This document shows, in pieces, positions 37,239 to 46,734 of a stretch of DNA of 64,000 bases. The stretch is taken from assembly GCA_021151605.1 (NCBI GenBank), contig JAGKWZ010000001.1, positions 20,392 to 84,391 of the forward strand, in the 5' to 3' direction. Each line of letters begins with the position of its first letter. Positions within the stretch are counted from its first letter, which is position 1. The position numbers were made by a program, and so were the translations under genes. This DNA is from Verrucomicrobiaceae bacterium (GTDB lineage Bacteria; Verrucomicrobiota; Verrucomicrobiia; Verrucomicrobiales; Verrucomicrobiaceae). Under the pieces are notes generated by a model that saw only the letters and a program-made list of their open reading frames with translations, was not told the DNA's origin and did not search any database.

Positions 37239-37569
37239 GGTGTGACTGTGCTCTGTAAGCTCTGGGCACCGCGCGAGCGCCCTTGGTTGGCTTTTTTTTG
37301 CGAAAATAGCACCCCAAATTGATGGATTTGGCTCAAAATGTAAACATTTTAGCGACACATTTTCGCGGTTCACACCACGTTTGACCTACTGCCCTTAGTT
37401 AGGACTTACTTTGTCCACGGATGTGTTAGCGAGATTTATTCAGCAGGCACGTTCAGTCCGAAAAGAGTTTAAACAGGAGAATCATGCCCGTTGCGGCATA
37501 GACGACGAAGGATTTTCCAGGTAATGACTCTTCCAAATTGTCCAGTTCCCTGGCCCAAGTCTGAACTTC
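37239..37569. other. Divergent intergenic region between the giant PATR gene and the vWA gene
   Basis: 331 bases with no credible gene. The half nearer the giant gene is AT-rich and holds a perfect AAAATGT-aa-ACATTTT palindrome (37335-37350) plus a third half-site at 37357-37363. The half nearer the vWA gene has a five-codon open frame at 37484 behind an AGGAGA, which I do not regard as a gene. Promoters for both divergent genes should lie here, but I cannot place -35/-10 boxes with confidence. Confidence 0.6.
37335..37363. promoter_or_regulatory. Possible operator: palindrome with ACATTTT half-sites
   Basis: The sequence AAAATGT, two bases, ACATTTT forms a perfect 7+2+7 palindrome at 37335-37350. 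A further ACATTTT lies at 37357-37363. It is about 100 bases upstream of the giant gene start and 220 bases upstream of the vWA gene. The size suits a dimeric helix-turn-helix regulator. No regulator gene is nearby, so the assignment is by shape only. Confidence 0.35.
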
Positions 37570-40281
37570 ATGATCCTCCGCCACCCTGAATGGCTCGCGC
37601 TTCTTCCCATCCTGCTGCTCGCGGGATGGATGGTGCCGCGACTCGGGGTGTGGAAGCCGTTGCGGATCGTTTTGCTGGCGCTGATCACGCTCGCGCTTGC
37701 GGAGCCGCAGTGGCGGCGGCTACAGGATGGGATCGACCTTTGGGTGCTGCTGGATTCGTCGGTATCGGCGGAGGAGCCGATGGCGAAAGGGCTGCCAGAA
37801 TGGGAGAAGCTGCTGGAAAAGCATCGCGGGGCCAATGACCGTCTTTTTTATCTCAACTACGCCAGCGAGGTGATGAGGCGAGGAGCGGAGGGCGCGGAGC
37901 TTTATGAGCGGAATCGTCACTCCACCCAGACGGCGATGGCGATCACCCAAGCACTGACTTTGGCGCAAAAGGAGGGCAAAGACCGACCCGCTCGCGTTCT
38001 GGCATTTACCGACGGCTACTCCACCGAGCCGCTGACGGGCATCGCAGAAAAGCTGACCCGCCAGGGCGTGGAACTGGACTACCGACTGGTACGTGATCCT
38101 GAGCCAACGGACTTCCGCGTGGCAGCGCTGGAGATGCCTTCGAGGTCGCAGCTCGGCGAGCCATTCATGATCGAGGTGGAGGTGAAAGGCACCCGCGATG
38201 GCAAGGTGCCACTCACCATTTTGCGCGATGGCAAGGAGCTGAAATCCACCGACGTGGAGGTGCATCTCGGCAGTGGTCGGCTGCGCTTCACGGATCGGCT
38301 CATCACCGCTGGCGTGGCGCATTACGAGGCGCTCATCCAGCCGGAGAAAGACGCGCATCCGGGGAACAATCGCCACGAAGCGATGATCGAGATCGCGGGC
38401 GGTCCGAGAGTGCTTTTGCTCACGTCGTATCTCGATGATCCGGTGGCTCCGACGCTCCAGCGGCAGGGTTTTTCGGTCGAAACAGTGACCGAACTGCGCG
38501 GCATCCGGCCCGGCCAGCTCGCGGGCGTGAAATGCGTCATTTTAAACAACGTGCCTGCCTTTGAACTGCCCGCTGACTTCCTCCGCGCGCTCGACTTTTA
38601 TGTGCGTGAACAAGGCGGCAGTCTGCTGATGGCGGGCGGGAAGAAAAGCTTCGCGGCAGGTGGCTACTTTGAGTCGGCGATTGATCCGCTTTTGCCCGTG
38701 TCGATGGAGATGAAGCAGGAGCACCGGAAGCTCGTCGTGGCGATGGCCATCGTCATGGATCGCAGCGGCTCGATGGGCATGACGGTGGCGAATGGTTTTA
38801 CCAAAATGCAGCTCGCCGATGAAGGCGCGGGCAATGCCATCCGCTTCCTCGGCGGGCAGGATCTGCTGACCGTCTTCGCCGTGGACAGCAGCGCCCATGA
38901 AATGGTGCCGCTGCAGCAGGTGGGGCCGAATCGCGAGAAGATGGAAAGCGCCGTGCGCCGCATCGAAAGCACGGGCGGCGGCATCTATGTTTATGAGGGG
39001 CTGAAGGCGGCGTGGGATCAGCTCAAAACGGCACCTGCCGGTCAGCGCCACATCATCCTCTTTTCCGATGCCGCCGACTCCGAAGAGCCCGGCGACTACA
39101 AGCGCCTCATCGACGACATCCTCGCGGGCAGCGGCACCGTCAGCGTTATCGCGCTCGGTACTCGCAGCGATGTCGATGCTGCCTTGCTGGAAGACATCGC
39201 CAAGCGCGGGAAAGGCCGTCTTTTCTTCACTGAGAAGGCCGAGGAACTGCCGAATATCTTCAGCCAGGAGACCGTCGCCGTCGCGCGCAGTGCCTTCATC
39301 ACCGATCCGGTGAAAACGCAGCCTGCGGGTGGTTGGTTCGAGATCAGCAGCCAGACGCTCGACTGGCTGCCCGAAGCCGATGGCTACAACCTCAGCTACC
39401 TGCGCGACTGGGCCAGCCAGGGCCTCATCACCAAGGACGAATACACCGCCCCGCTCGTCGCCTTCGGCCAGCGCGGCATCGGCAGGACCGCCGCGGTCAG
39501 CTTTGCCCTCGGCGGCGAGCATTCGGCGAAAATCCGCGCTTGGCCAAAGTATGGCGACTTCCTCCAAACCCTCGTCCGCTGGCTCATGGGCGAGCAACTG
39601 CCGCCCGGCGTCGGTTTGAAACACAGCCTCGCGGGCAACCAACTCACGCTCGACCTCATGCACGACAGCGAGTGGGAACCCAAACTGCAAGCCAAGCCAC
39701 CTCGCATCATGATGGCGCACGGCAGCAATGCCGCCGGAGCCCACGAGCTCGCCTGGGAGCGGCTCGCGCCCGGCCATTATCAGGCCAGCGTCACGCTCAC
39801 GGAGGGCGAGATGGTGCGTGGAGCCGTGCAGCTCGGCGGCACGGCCCTCAGCTTCGGCCCCACCTTGCTCGGCAGCAGCACCGAATGGGCCTTTGATGAA
39901 ACCCGCGCCGACGAACTCCGCCGCGTCTCCGCCACCAGCGGCGGTCGCGAGCTGCTCGATCTCAGCCAAGCCTGGCGCAGTCCGCAGATCGTGCGCTTCG
40001 CTGACATGCAGAGCCTGCTTTTACTCACCGCACTGATCCTGATGCTCATCGAGGCCCTCGTCACCCGCACCGGCTGGCAGATGCCCGAGTGGGCCTTCAC
40101 TGGATGGAAAAAACAGCCCCGCGAGGCCAAGCCGACCCGCGAATTGAAGCAGCATCAGGAGCGGCTGAGGGCGCGAGTCGTCGAGAAGAAGGTCGAGGTC
40201 GTCACTTCCGACTCCAAGCCCGCACCACCAACGCCAGAAGCGGACCGGCAGAACCGCTTTGCTAGGGCGAAAAAGAGGTAG
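37570..40281 (+). CDS. BatA-like membrane protein with two vWA-type domains
   Basis: 903 residues. Two N-terminal helices (about 8-26 and 33-48) and a C-terminal helix (about 815-835) place it in the inner membrane. The first vWA-like fold starts at DLWVLLDSSVSA (about residue 56). A GATase-like alpha/beta domain lies at about 279-380 (RVLLLTSYLDDP, GGSLLMAGGKKSFAAGGY). A second vWA domain at about 390-570 has a full MIDAS start, MDRSGSMGM, and later FSDAADSEEPG. The C-terminal tail is charged. This architecture is common in Planctomycetota and Verrucomicrobiota, often near MoxR ATPases, which are absent here. Metal-dependent protein binding is inferred. The gene stands alone between the giant gene promoter region and gltB. 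Confidence 0.88.
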   Translation: MILRHPEWLALLPILLLAGWMVPRLGVWKPLRIVLLALITLALAEPQWRRLQDGIDLWVLLDSSVSAEEPMAKGLPEWEKLLEKHRGANDRLFYLNYASEVMRRGAEGAELYERNRHSTQTAMAITQALTLAQKEGKDRPARVLAFTDGYSTEPLTGIAEKLTRQGVELDYRLVRDPEPTDFRVAALEMPSRSQLGEPFMIEVEVKGTRDGKVPLTILRDGKELKSTDVEVHLGSGRLRFTDRLITAGVAHYEALIQPEKDAHPGNNRHEAMIEIAGGPRVLLLTSYLDDPVAPTLQRQGFSVETVTELRGIRPGQLAGVKCVILNNVPAFELPADFLRALDFYVREQGGSLLMAGGKKSFAAGGYFESAIDPLLPVSMEMKQEHRKLVVAMAIVMDRSGSMGMTVANGFTKMQLADEGAGNAIRFLGGQDLLTVFAVDSSAHEMVPLQQVGPNREKMESAVRRIESTGGGIYVYEGLKAAWDQLKTAPAGQRHIILFSDAADSEEPGDYKRLIDDILAGSGTVSVIALGTRSDVDAALLEDIAKRGKGRLFFTEKAEELPNIFSQETVAVARSAFITDPVKTQPAGGWFEISSQTLDWLPEADGYNLSYLRDWASQGLITKDEYTAPLVAFGQRGIGRTAAVSFALGGEHSAKIRAWPKYGDFLQTLVRWLMGEQLPPGVGLKHSLAGNQLTLDLMHDSEWEPKLQAKPPRIMMAHGSNAAGAHELAWERLAPGHYQASVTLTEGEMVRGAVQLGGTALSFGPTLLGSSTEWAFDETRADELRRVSATSGGRELLDLSQAWRSPQIVRFADMQSLLLLTALILMLIEALVTRTGWQMPEWAFTGWKKQPREAKPTRELKQHQERLRARVVEKKVEVVTSDSKPAPPTPEADRQNRFARAKKR

Positions 40282-40358
40282 GGCGGGCGAGTCCGATAGC
40301 GGGGCACATGAAAAACCGCGTTCAGCGAACTTAGACAAGCCGTAAATCAGTTTCGAGG

Positions 40359-40374
40359 TGGCAGGCATCCTGCT
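40359..40374 (+). promoter_or_regulatory. Possible sigma-54 promoter upstream of gltB
   Basis: TGGCAGG-CATC-CTGCT has the invariant GG (40360-40361) and GC (40372-40373) exactly ten bases apart, and differs from the TGGCACG-N4-TTGCT consensus at two positions. It lies about 170 bases before the gltB start. Glutamate synthase is a typical nitrogen-regulated gene. The same bases also form a small GCAGG/CCTGC hairpin, so a repeat element is an alternative reading. Confidence 0.35.
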
Positions 40375-40544
40375 TCGCCATCTTTTCCCACCCTTCACGG
40401 GGATCGCCAACCCGCCGGTCCACGTGTCGCTTTGGTGTTTTCCGAGCCCTGTCTTTGTGAATAACTCACCCGGACTAGCCCGGCAAACTCCCGGGTTGCG
40501 TTCCCGGGTCAGAGCGGCTAAATGCGGCCCCCTTTTGCACTAAA

Positions 40545-43500
40545 ATGACCTCCCCAGGACTCCCTCCGAAACAAGGCCTCTATGATCCACAGTTCGAGCA
40601 CGACGCATGTGGCGTCGGCTTCATTTGTCAGATGAAGGGGAAACGTTCCCACGACATTGTGCAGCAGGGTCTGACCATCCTGATCAATCTCGACCATCGC
40701 GGCGCGGTGGGTTCTGAAAAGAACACTGGTGACGGCGCGGGCATTCTGATGCAGATGCCGGACAAATTTGTGCGCAAAGTGGCTGCAGGCCAGGGCGTGG
40801 AGCTGCCTGCGGAAGGTCACTACGGCGTGGCGCTGGCCTATTGCTCACCAGACCAGTCCAAGCGTGACGCGGCTGCCAAGGCCTTTGAAAAAGTCGCTGC
40901 TGAGGAAGGTCAAAAAGTGCTCGGCTGGCGCGATGTGCCGGTGGACAATTCAATGATCGGCTTCACGGCGAAAGCCAGCGAGCCCTTCATGCGCATGGCC
41001 TTCATCGCTCGCGGCGGTTGCTGCCCCGACCAGCAGACCTTTGAGCGGAAGCTCTACGTCATCCGCAAGCGCTCCGTCACTGCCATCCGCACGGCAGAGA
41101 TCGACGAGTTCTGGTATTGCCCCAGCCTTTCCTCACGCACGCTGGTGTATAAAGGCATGCTCATGCCGGAGCAGGTCGGCGCTTACTTCCTCGACCTCCA
41201 GGACCCGGACATGGAGTCGGCGCTGGCGCTGGTTCACTCCCGTTTCTCCACAAACACCTTCCCGAGCTGGGAGCGCTCGCATCCGTATCGCTACATCGCC
41301 CACAACGGCGAGATCAACACGCTGCGCGGCAACATCAACTGGATGAAGGCCCGCCAGTCGCTGCTCGAAAGTCCGCTGTTTGAGGACGTGAAGAAGCTCT
41401 TCCCCATCGTGAACGAAAGCGGCTCGGACTCCGCGATGTTCGACAACGTGCTCGAGCTGCTCGTGATGGGCGGTCGCTCGCTGCCACATGCGATGATGAT
41501 GATGATTCCTGAGCCCTGGAGCGGCCACGAGTCCATGGATGAGTCCCGCAAGGCCTTCTACGAATACCATTCCTGCCTCATGGAACCCTGGGATGGCCCG
41601 GCTTCCGTGGCCTTCACCGATGGCACCATGATGGGCGCCACGCTGGACCGTAACGGCCTGCGTCCGTCGCGTTATTATGTTACGAAGGACGACCTCGTCA
41701 TCATGGCCTCCGAAGCGGGCGTGCTGCCCATCGCTCCAGAGAATGTGAAGCTCAAAGGCCGCCTCCAGCCCGGCAAGATGTTCATCGTGAACATGGAAGA
41801 AGGGCGCATCGTCCCCGATGACGAGATCAAGGCGAAGATCGCTGCTGAAAAACCCTACCGCGAGTGGCTGGACAAGCACCTCGTGAAGCTGGCCGACATC
41901 AAGGACGGCGAGCCCGTCGCACCACCGGACCACGAGACCATGCTGCAGCGCCAGCAGGCCTTTGGTTACAGCTTTGAAGACCTCCGTAAACTCATGGTCC
42001 CCATGGGCAAAGACGGCGTGGAAGCCATCGGCTCCATGGGCACGGACATCCCGCTGGCTGTGCTCTCGAACAAGTCGAAGCTGCTCTTCGATTACTTCAA
42101 ACAGCTCTTCGCGCAGGTCACGAACCCGCCCATCGACTGTATCCGCGAGGAGATCGTCACCTCCCCCGTCACCACGATCGGTGCTGAGGGCAACCTGCTC
42201 GATCCTCAGCCTGAAAGCTGCCATTTGATCGAGCTCAAGACGCCGATTCTTAGCAACGAAGACCTCGCCAAGCTCAAGAGTGTGGCCGAGGGCCAGTTCA
42301 AGTCCGCCACCATCGAGATCCTCTTTGATCCAAAGAAGGGCGCGGCGGGCATGGAGAAGGCAATGGAAAAAATCTGCGCCAAGGCCGACGAACTCGTCAC
42401 CCAGGGCTGGAACATCCTCATCCTCTCCGACCGAGGCGTCAGCAAAGACAAGGCCGCCATCCCAGCGCTGCTTGCCGTCGGCGGTCTGCATCATCACCTC
42501 ATCCGCAAAGGCACCCGCACCCAGTGCGATCTCGTGCTGGAGTCCGGCGAGCCACGGGAAGTGCATCACTTCTGCACGCTGATCGGTTACGGCTGTGGAG
42601 CCATCAATCCTTACCTCGCCTTTGAAACGCTCGACGACATGATCAGCCAGGGGCTGCTCGTCGGCGTGGATCACAAGAAGGCGGTGTACAACTTCATCAA
42701 AGCCGCCACCAAGGGCGTCATCAAGGTAGCCTCGAAGATCGGCATCTCCACGATGCAGAGCTATCGCGGCGCGCAGATCTTTGAAGCCGTCGGCCTCAGC
42801 CAGAGCGTGGTGGACAAATACTTCTCCTGGACCGCCACCCGCATCGAAGGCAGTGACATCAAGGTCATCGCAGAGGAAGCCATCCAGCGTCACTTCCGCG
42901 GTTTCCCGGATCGCGATTCCCAGGTCCACGCGCTCGACGTCGGCGGTGATTATCAGTGGCGTAAAGAAGGTGAAGCTCACCTTTTCAATCCGCTCACGAT
43001 CCACACCCTCCAAAAGGCGGTCCGCACCGGCAACTACGAGACCTTCAAGCAATACACCGCTCTGGTGAACACGCAGATCAAGCAGCACTACACGCTGCGT
43101 GGTTTGCTCGACTTCAAGAAACGCACTCCGGTGCCGATCGAAGAAGTGCAATCCATCGACTCGATCATGAAGCGCTTCAAAACAGGCGCGATGAGCTATG
43201 GCTCCATCTCCAGCGAGGCGCATGAGTCCCTCGCCATCGCGATGAACCGCATCGGCGGCAAGTCGAACACCGGTGAAGGTGGTGAAGACCCCGAGCGCTT
43301 CACCTGGACCAACGAGCGCGGTGATTCGAAGAACTCCGCCATCAAGCAGGTGGCCTCTGGTCGTTTCGGCGTCACCAGCCTCTACCTGAGTCAGGCCAGA
43401 GAAATCCAGATTAAGATGGCCCAGGGCGCGAAGCCCGGTGAAGGCGGCCAGCTTCCTGGATCGAAGGTGTATCCCTGGATCGCCAAGGTGCGCGGCTCCA

Positions 43501-45131
43501 CGCCGGGCGTCGGCCTCATCTCGCCGCCTCCGCATCATGACATCTATTCCATCGAGGACCTGGCTCAGCTCATCCACGATCTGAAAAACGCGAACCGCGA
43601 GGCCCGCATCAGCGTGAAACTCGTCTCCGAAGTCGGCGTCGGCACCATCGCTGCCGGCGTGGCAAAGGCCCACTCAGATGTCGTGCTCATCTCCGGCTTC
43701 GACGGCGGCACTGGTGCCTCCCCGCAGACCTCCGTGAAACACGCGGGCCTGCCCTGGGAACTCGGTCTCGCCGAGACGCACCAGACGCTCGTGCTGAACA
43801 ACCTCCGCAGCCGCATCGTCGTCGAGGCAGACGGCCAGATGAAATCTGGCCGCGATGTCGTCATCGCCGCCCTGCTCGGCGCTGAAGAATTTGGCTTTGC
43901 CACCGCTCCGCTCGTTACGCTCGGCTGCATCATGATGCGCGTTTGCCATCTGAATACCTGCCCCGTCGGCGTCGCCACCCAGGACCCACAGCTCCGCGCC
44001 AAATTCAGCGGCGATCCCGAGCACGCGGCGAACTTCATGCGCTTCATCGCCCAAGAAGTGCGCGAACTCATGGCCGAGCTCGGCTTCCGCACACTTGATG
44101 AAATGGTGGGCCGCACCGATGTGCTGGAGCCTCGCGCCGCTGTGGAGCATTGGAAAGCCAAAGGCATCGACCTCACGAATCTGCTCTATCGTCCCGATGT
44201 CGGCGACGACGTGGGCCGTTTCTGCACCGAGATCCAGGACCACGGCATCGACCGCAGCCTCGACATCACCCAGCTCCTCGACATCTGCAAACCAGCCATC
44301 GAGAAGGGCGAAAAAGTCACCGCCGAACTCTCCATCCGCAACGTCAACCGCACCGTCGGCACGATCCTCGGCAACGAGATCACCAAGCGCCACTGGCACG
44401 GCCTGCCGGACGGCACTGTGCATCTCAAGTTCAAAGGCACCGCCGGTCAGAGCTTCGGCGCTTTTGTTCCAAAGGGCGTCACGCTCGAGATCGAAGGCGA
44501 CGGCAATGACTACATCGGCAAGGGCCTCAGCGGCGGCCGCATCGTCATCTATCCACCGGAAGCCTCCACCTTTGCCGCCGATGAAAACATCATCGCTGGC
44601 AACACCGCGCTCTATGGCGCGACGAGTGGCGAGCTCTTCCTGCGCGGCAGGGCCGGCGAGCGCTTCGCCGTCCGCAACAGCGGCGTCGATACCGTCGTCG
44701 AGGGCGTGGGCGACCACGGCTGCGAATACATGACCGGAGGCCGCGTCGTCGTCCTCGGCAGCACAGGCCGCAACTTCGCCGCAGGCATGAGCGGCGGTGT
44801 CGCCTATGTGCTCGATGAGGAGGGCGACTTCGCCAACCATTGCAATACCAGCATGGCCGACCTCGAGAAGCTCGATGACAAAGAAGAGATCGAAGCTCTC
44901 TACGAACTCATCAAGAAGCACGCCGAACTCACCAAGAGCCAGAAGGCCTTCAAGGTCATCGCCCTCTGGGAGCAGATGGTGCCGAAGTTCGTCAAAGTGA
45001 TGCCTCGTGACTACGCCCGCGTGCTCAAGGCCATCAAGAAAGCCACCTCCGACGGCCTCACCGGCGATGCCGCCCTGAACGCCGCCTTTGAAGCCAACGC
45101 CCGCGACGTCGCCCGCATCGGTGGAAGCTAG
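40545..45131 (+). CDS. gltB: Glutamate synthase, large (alpha) subunit
   Basis: 1,528 residues, normal for the bacterial NADPH enzyme. Converts glutamine plus 2-oxoglutarate to two glutamates. The N-terminal glutaminase domain has its nucleophile in DACGVGF (Cys22), which implies removal of a 21-residue propeptide. The central domain spans about 470-780. The FMN-binding synthase domain starts near MSYGSISSEAHES (about residue 883) and includes DGGTGASPQTS and the 3Fe-4S cysteines Cys1128, Cys1134 and Cys1139 (CIMMRVCHLNTCPVG). The GXGXG beta-helix occupies about 1270-1490 (GNDYIGKGLSGGRIVIYPP). It is followed after 57 bases by gltD. GC content is visibly higher than in the TonB region. Confidence 0.98.
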   Translation: MTSPGLPPKQGLYDPQFEHDACGVGFICQMKGKRSHDIVQQGLTILINLDHRGAVGSEKNTGDGAGILMQMPDKFVRKVAAGQGVELPAEGHYGVALAYCSPDQSKRDAAAKAFEKVAAEEGQKVLGWRDVPVDNSMIGFTAKASEPFMRMAFIARGGCCPDQQTFERKLYVIRKRSVTAIRTAEIDEFWYCPSLSSRTLVYKGMLMPEQVGAYFLDLQDPDMESALALVHSRFSTNTFPSWERSHPYRYIAHNGEINTLRGNINWMKARQSLLESPLFEDVKKLFPIVNESGSDSAMFDNVLELLVMGGRSLPHAMMMMIPEPWSGHESMDESRKAFYEYHSCLMEPWDGPASVAFTDGTMMGATLDRNGLRPSRYYVTKDDLVIMASEAGVLPIAPENVKLKGRLQPGKMFIVNMEEGRIVPDDEIKAKIAAEKPYREWLDKHLVKLADIKDGEPVAPPDHETMLQRQQAFGYSFEDLRKLMVPMGKDGVEAIGSMGTDIPLAVLSNKSKLLFDYFKQLFAQVTNPPIDCIREEIVTSPVTTIGAEGNLLDPQPESCHLIELKTPILSNEDLAKLKSVAEGQFKSATIEILFDPKKGAAGMEKAMEKICAKADELVTQGWNILILSDRGVSKDKAAIPALLAVGGLHHHLIRKGTRTQCDLVLESGEPREVHHFCTLIGYGCGAINPYLAFETLDDMISQGLLVGVDHKKAVYNFIKAATKGVIKVASKIGISTMQSYRGAQIFEAVGLSQSVVDKYFSWTATRIEGSDIKVIAEEAIQRHFRGFPDRDSQVHALDVGGDYQWRKEGEAHLFNPLTIHTLQKAVRTGNYETFKQYTALVNTQIKQHYTLRGLLDFKKRTPVPIEEVQSIDSIMKRFKTGAMSYGSISSEAHESLAIAMNRIGGKSNTGEGGEDPERFTWTNERGDSKNSAIKQVASGRFGVTSLYLSQAREIQIKMAQGAKPGEGGQLPGSKVYPWIAKVRGSTPGVGLISPPPHHDIYSIEDLAQLIHDLKNANREARISVKLVSEVGVGTIAAGVAKAHSDVVLISGFDGGTGASPQTSVKHAGLPWELGLAETHQTLVLNNLRSRIVVEADGQMKSGRDVVIAALLGAEEFGFATAPLVTLGCIMMRVCHLNTCPVGVATQDPQLRAKFSGDPEHAANFMRFIAQEVRELMAELGFRTLDEMVGRTDVLEPRAAVEHWKAKGIDLTNLLYRPDVGDDVGRFCTEIQDHGIDRSLDITQLLDICKPAIEKGEKVTAELSIRNVNRTVGTILGNEITKRHWHGLPDGTVHLKFKGTAGQSFGAFVPKGVTLEIEGDGNDYIGKGLSGGRIVIYPPEASTFAADENIIAGNTALYGATSGELFLRGRAGERFAVRNSGVDTVVEGVGDHGCEYMTGGRVVVLGSTGRNFAAGMSGGVAYVLDEEGDFANHCNTSMADLEKLDDKEEIEALYELIKKHAELTKSQKAFKVIALWEQMVPKFVKVMPRDYARVLKAIKKATSDGLTGDAALNAAFEANARDVARIGGS

Positions 45132-45188
45132 AAGGTAGCCCGCTCGACACGAACCCCACAGACATCACTTTTTCACAGACCAGAGACC

Positions 45189-46667
45189 ATGGGAAAACCA
45201 ACCGGCTTCATCGAATTCGACCGCGAACTCCCCGCAGACCGCGATCCACTGCTCCGCATCAAAGATTGGAAGGAATTCCATCTGCACCTGCCCGAGCAGC
45301 AGCTCAAAAACCAAGGCGCGCGCTGCATGGACTGCGGCATCCCCTTCTGCCACAGCGGCACGCTCATCAGCGGCATGGCCTCCGGCTGCCCGATCAACAA
45401 CATCATCCCCGAGTGGAATGATCTCGTCTATCGCGGCCTATGGAAGGAGGCGCTCGACCGCCTGCACAAGACGAACAACTTCCCCGAGTTCACCGGCCGC
45501 GTCTGCCCCGCTCCTTGCGAAGGCTCCTGCGTGCTCGGCATCCACGAGCCGCCGGTCACGATCAAGAACATCGAGGTCAGCATTATCGACAAAGGTTGGG
45601 AAGAAGGCTGGGTGAAGCCCGAGCCGCCTGAAAAGCGCACCGGCAAAAAAGTCGCCATCATCGGCTCCGGCCCCGCCGGACTCAGCGCAGCCGCGCAGCT
45701 CAACAAAGCCGGCCATACCGTTACCGTCTTTGAGCGTGCCGACCGCCCCGGCGGCCTTCTCATGTATGGCATCCCCAACATGAAGCTGGATAAAAACGAA
45801 GTCGTCCTCCGCCGCGTGAAGCTGCTCGAAGACGAAGGCGTTACCTTCAAATGCAACGTCAACGTCGGCACCGACATCACCGCCGAGCAGCTCCGCAAAG
45901 ACTTCGACGCCATCATCGTCGCCACTGGAGCCACCAAACCGCGTGACCTTCCAATCCCAGGTCGCGAGTTGAAGGGTATCCATTTCGCCATGGACTTCCT
46001 CACCGCGAACACGAAAGCCGTGCTCGACCCCAGCGGTAAATACATCACCGCCGACGGCAAAGACGTTGTCATCATCGGCGGCGGCGATACCGGCACCGAC
46101 TGCGTCGGCACCAGCATCCGTCACGGCTGCACCACCGTCACCCAGCTCGAAATCATGGCCAAGCCGCCGCTGAAGCGCGCAGCGAACAACCCATGGCCTG
46201 AATGGCCCAAGACCTACAAGATGGACTACGGCCAGGAAGAAGCCGCCGCCAAGTTCGGCGACGATCCTCGCGTCTATCTCACCACCGCCACCCACTTCGA
46301 AGGCGACGCCGACGGCAACGTGAAGGCCGTCCACGTCGTCGATGTCGAGTGGAAGAAAGACGACAAAGGCAACTTCGGCCCTCAAAAGGTCGCCGGCACC
46401 GAAAAAGTCCTGCCCGCGCAGCTCGTCCTGCTCGCCATGGGCTTCCTCGGCCCCGAACAGCCCCTCGTCGAAGCCCTCGGCGTCGAAACCGATCCGCGCA
46501 GCAACATCAAAGCCGAGCACGAGAAATACACTACCAGCCTCCCCGGTGTATTTGCCGCCGGCGATTGCCGCCGTGGCCAGTCCCTCGTCGTCTGGGCCTT
46601 CAACGAAGGCCGCGGCGCCGCCCGCGAGTGCGATCGCTTCCTCATGGGCGCAACGAGCTTGCCGTGA
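45189..46667 (+). CDS. gltD: Glutamate synthase, small (beta) subunit
   Basis: 492 residues. Takes electrons from NADPH through FAD and passes them to the large subunit via 4Fe-4S centres. The N-terminal ferredoxin-like domain has its Cys ligands in CMDCGIPFC, GCPINN and CPAPCEGSC. The FAD site is VAIIGSGPAGLSAAAQL (about residue 155) and the NADPH site is VVIIGGGDTGTDCVGTS (about 295). The C-terminal FAD motif is GVFAAGDCRRGQSLVVWA. Gene pair order gltB-gltD is standard and a bidirectional-looking terminator follows. Confidence 0.97.
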   Translation: MGKPTGFIEFDRELPADRDPLLRIKDWKEFHLHLPEQQLKNQGARCMDCGIPFCHSGTLISGMASGCPINNIIPEWNDLVYRGLWKEALDRLHKTNNFPEFTGRVCPAPCEGSCVLGIHEPPVTIKNIEVSIIDKGWEEGWVKPEPPEKRTGKKVAIIGSGPAGLSAAAQLNKAGHTVTVFERADRPGGLLMYGIPNMKLDKNEVVLRRVKLLEDEGVTFKCNVNVGTDITAEQLRKDFDAIIVATGATKPRDLPIPGRELKGIHFAMDFLTANTKAVLDPSGKYITADGKDVVIIGGGDTGTDCVGTSIRHGCTTVTQLEIMAKPPLKRAANNPWPEWPKTYKMDYGQEEAAAKFGDDPRVYLTTATHFEGDADGNVKAVHVVDVEWKKDDKGNFGPQKVAGTEKVLPAQLVLLAMGFLGPEQPLVEALGVETDPRSNIKAEHEKYTTSLPGVFAAGDCRRGQSLVVWAFNEGRGAARECDRFLMGATSLP

Positions 46668-46694
46668 TCCGCTGAAAAGCTGACATCACCTTCC

Positions 46695-46730
46695 AAAGCC
46701 CCGGTTTCGCGAGAAGCCGGGGCTTTTGAC
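46695..46730 (+). terminator. Rho-independent terminator after gltD
   Basis: Arms AAAGCCCCGG (46695-46704) and CCGGGGCTTT (46717-46726) pair perfectly. The stem continues inward with TTTC/GAAG to a GCGA tetraloop, followed by a short T run. It sits between the convergent gltD and PVC cytochrome genes. The A-rich left side could also let it act, more weakly, on the opposite strand. Confidence 0.9.
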
Positions 46731-46734
46731 TTGG

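Noticed and set aside
37475..37501. Five-codon open frame with an AGGAGA before its ATG, as a possible leader peptide
   Set aside because: It encodes only MPVAA, with no regulatory codon run and no adjacent alternative hairpins. It lies about 70 bases before the vWA gene without clear structure.
40282..40544. Possible tRNA or riboswitch in the GC-rich gap before gltB
   Set aside because: No cloverleaf with a T-loop GGTTCGAAT-type core, and no recognised riboswitch core, could be found. Only short inverted repeats are present.
41133..44921. Very long open frames (846 and 415 codons) on the strand opposite gltB
   Set aside because: They mirror the codon bias of gltB. Their translations are His, Asp and Glu rich with no domain pattern, while gltB is complete and conserved throughout.
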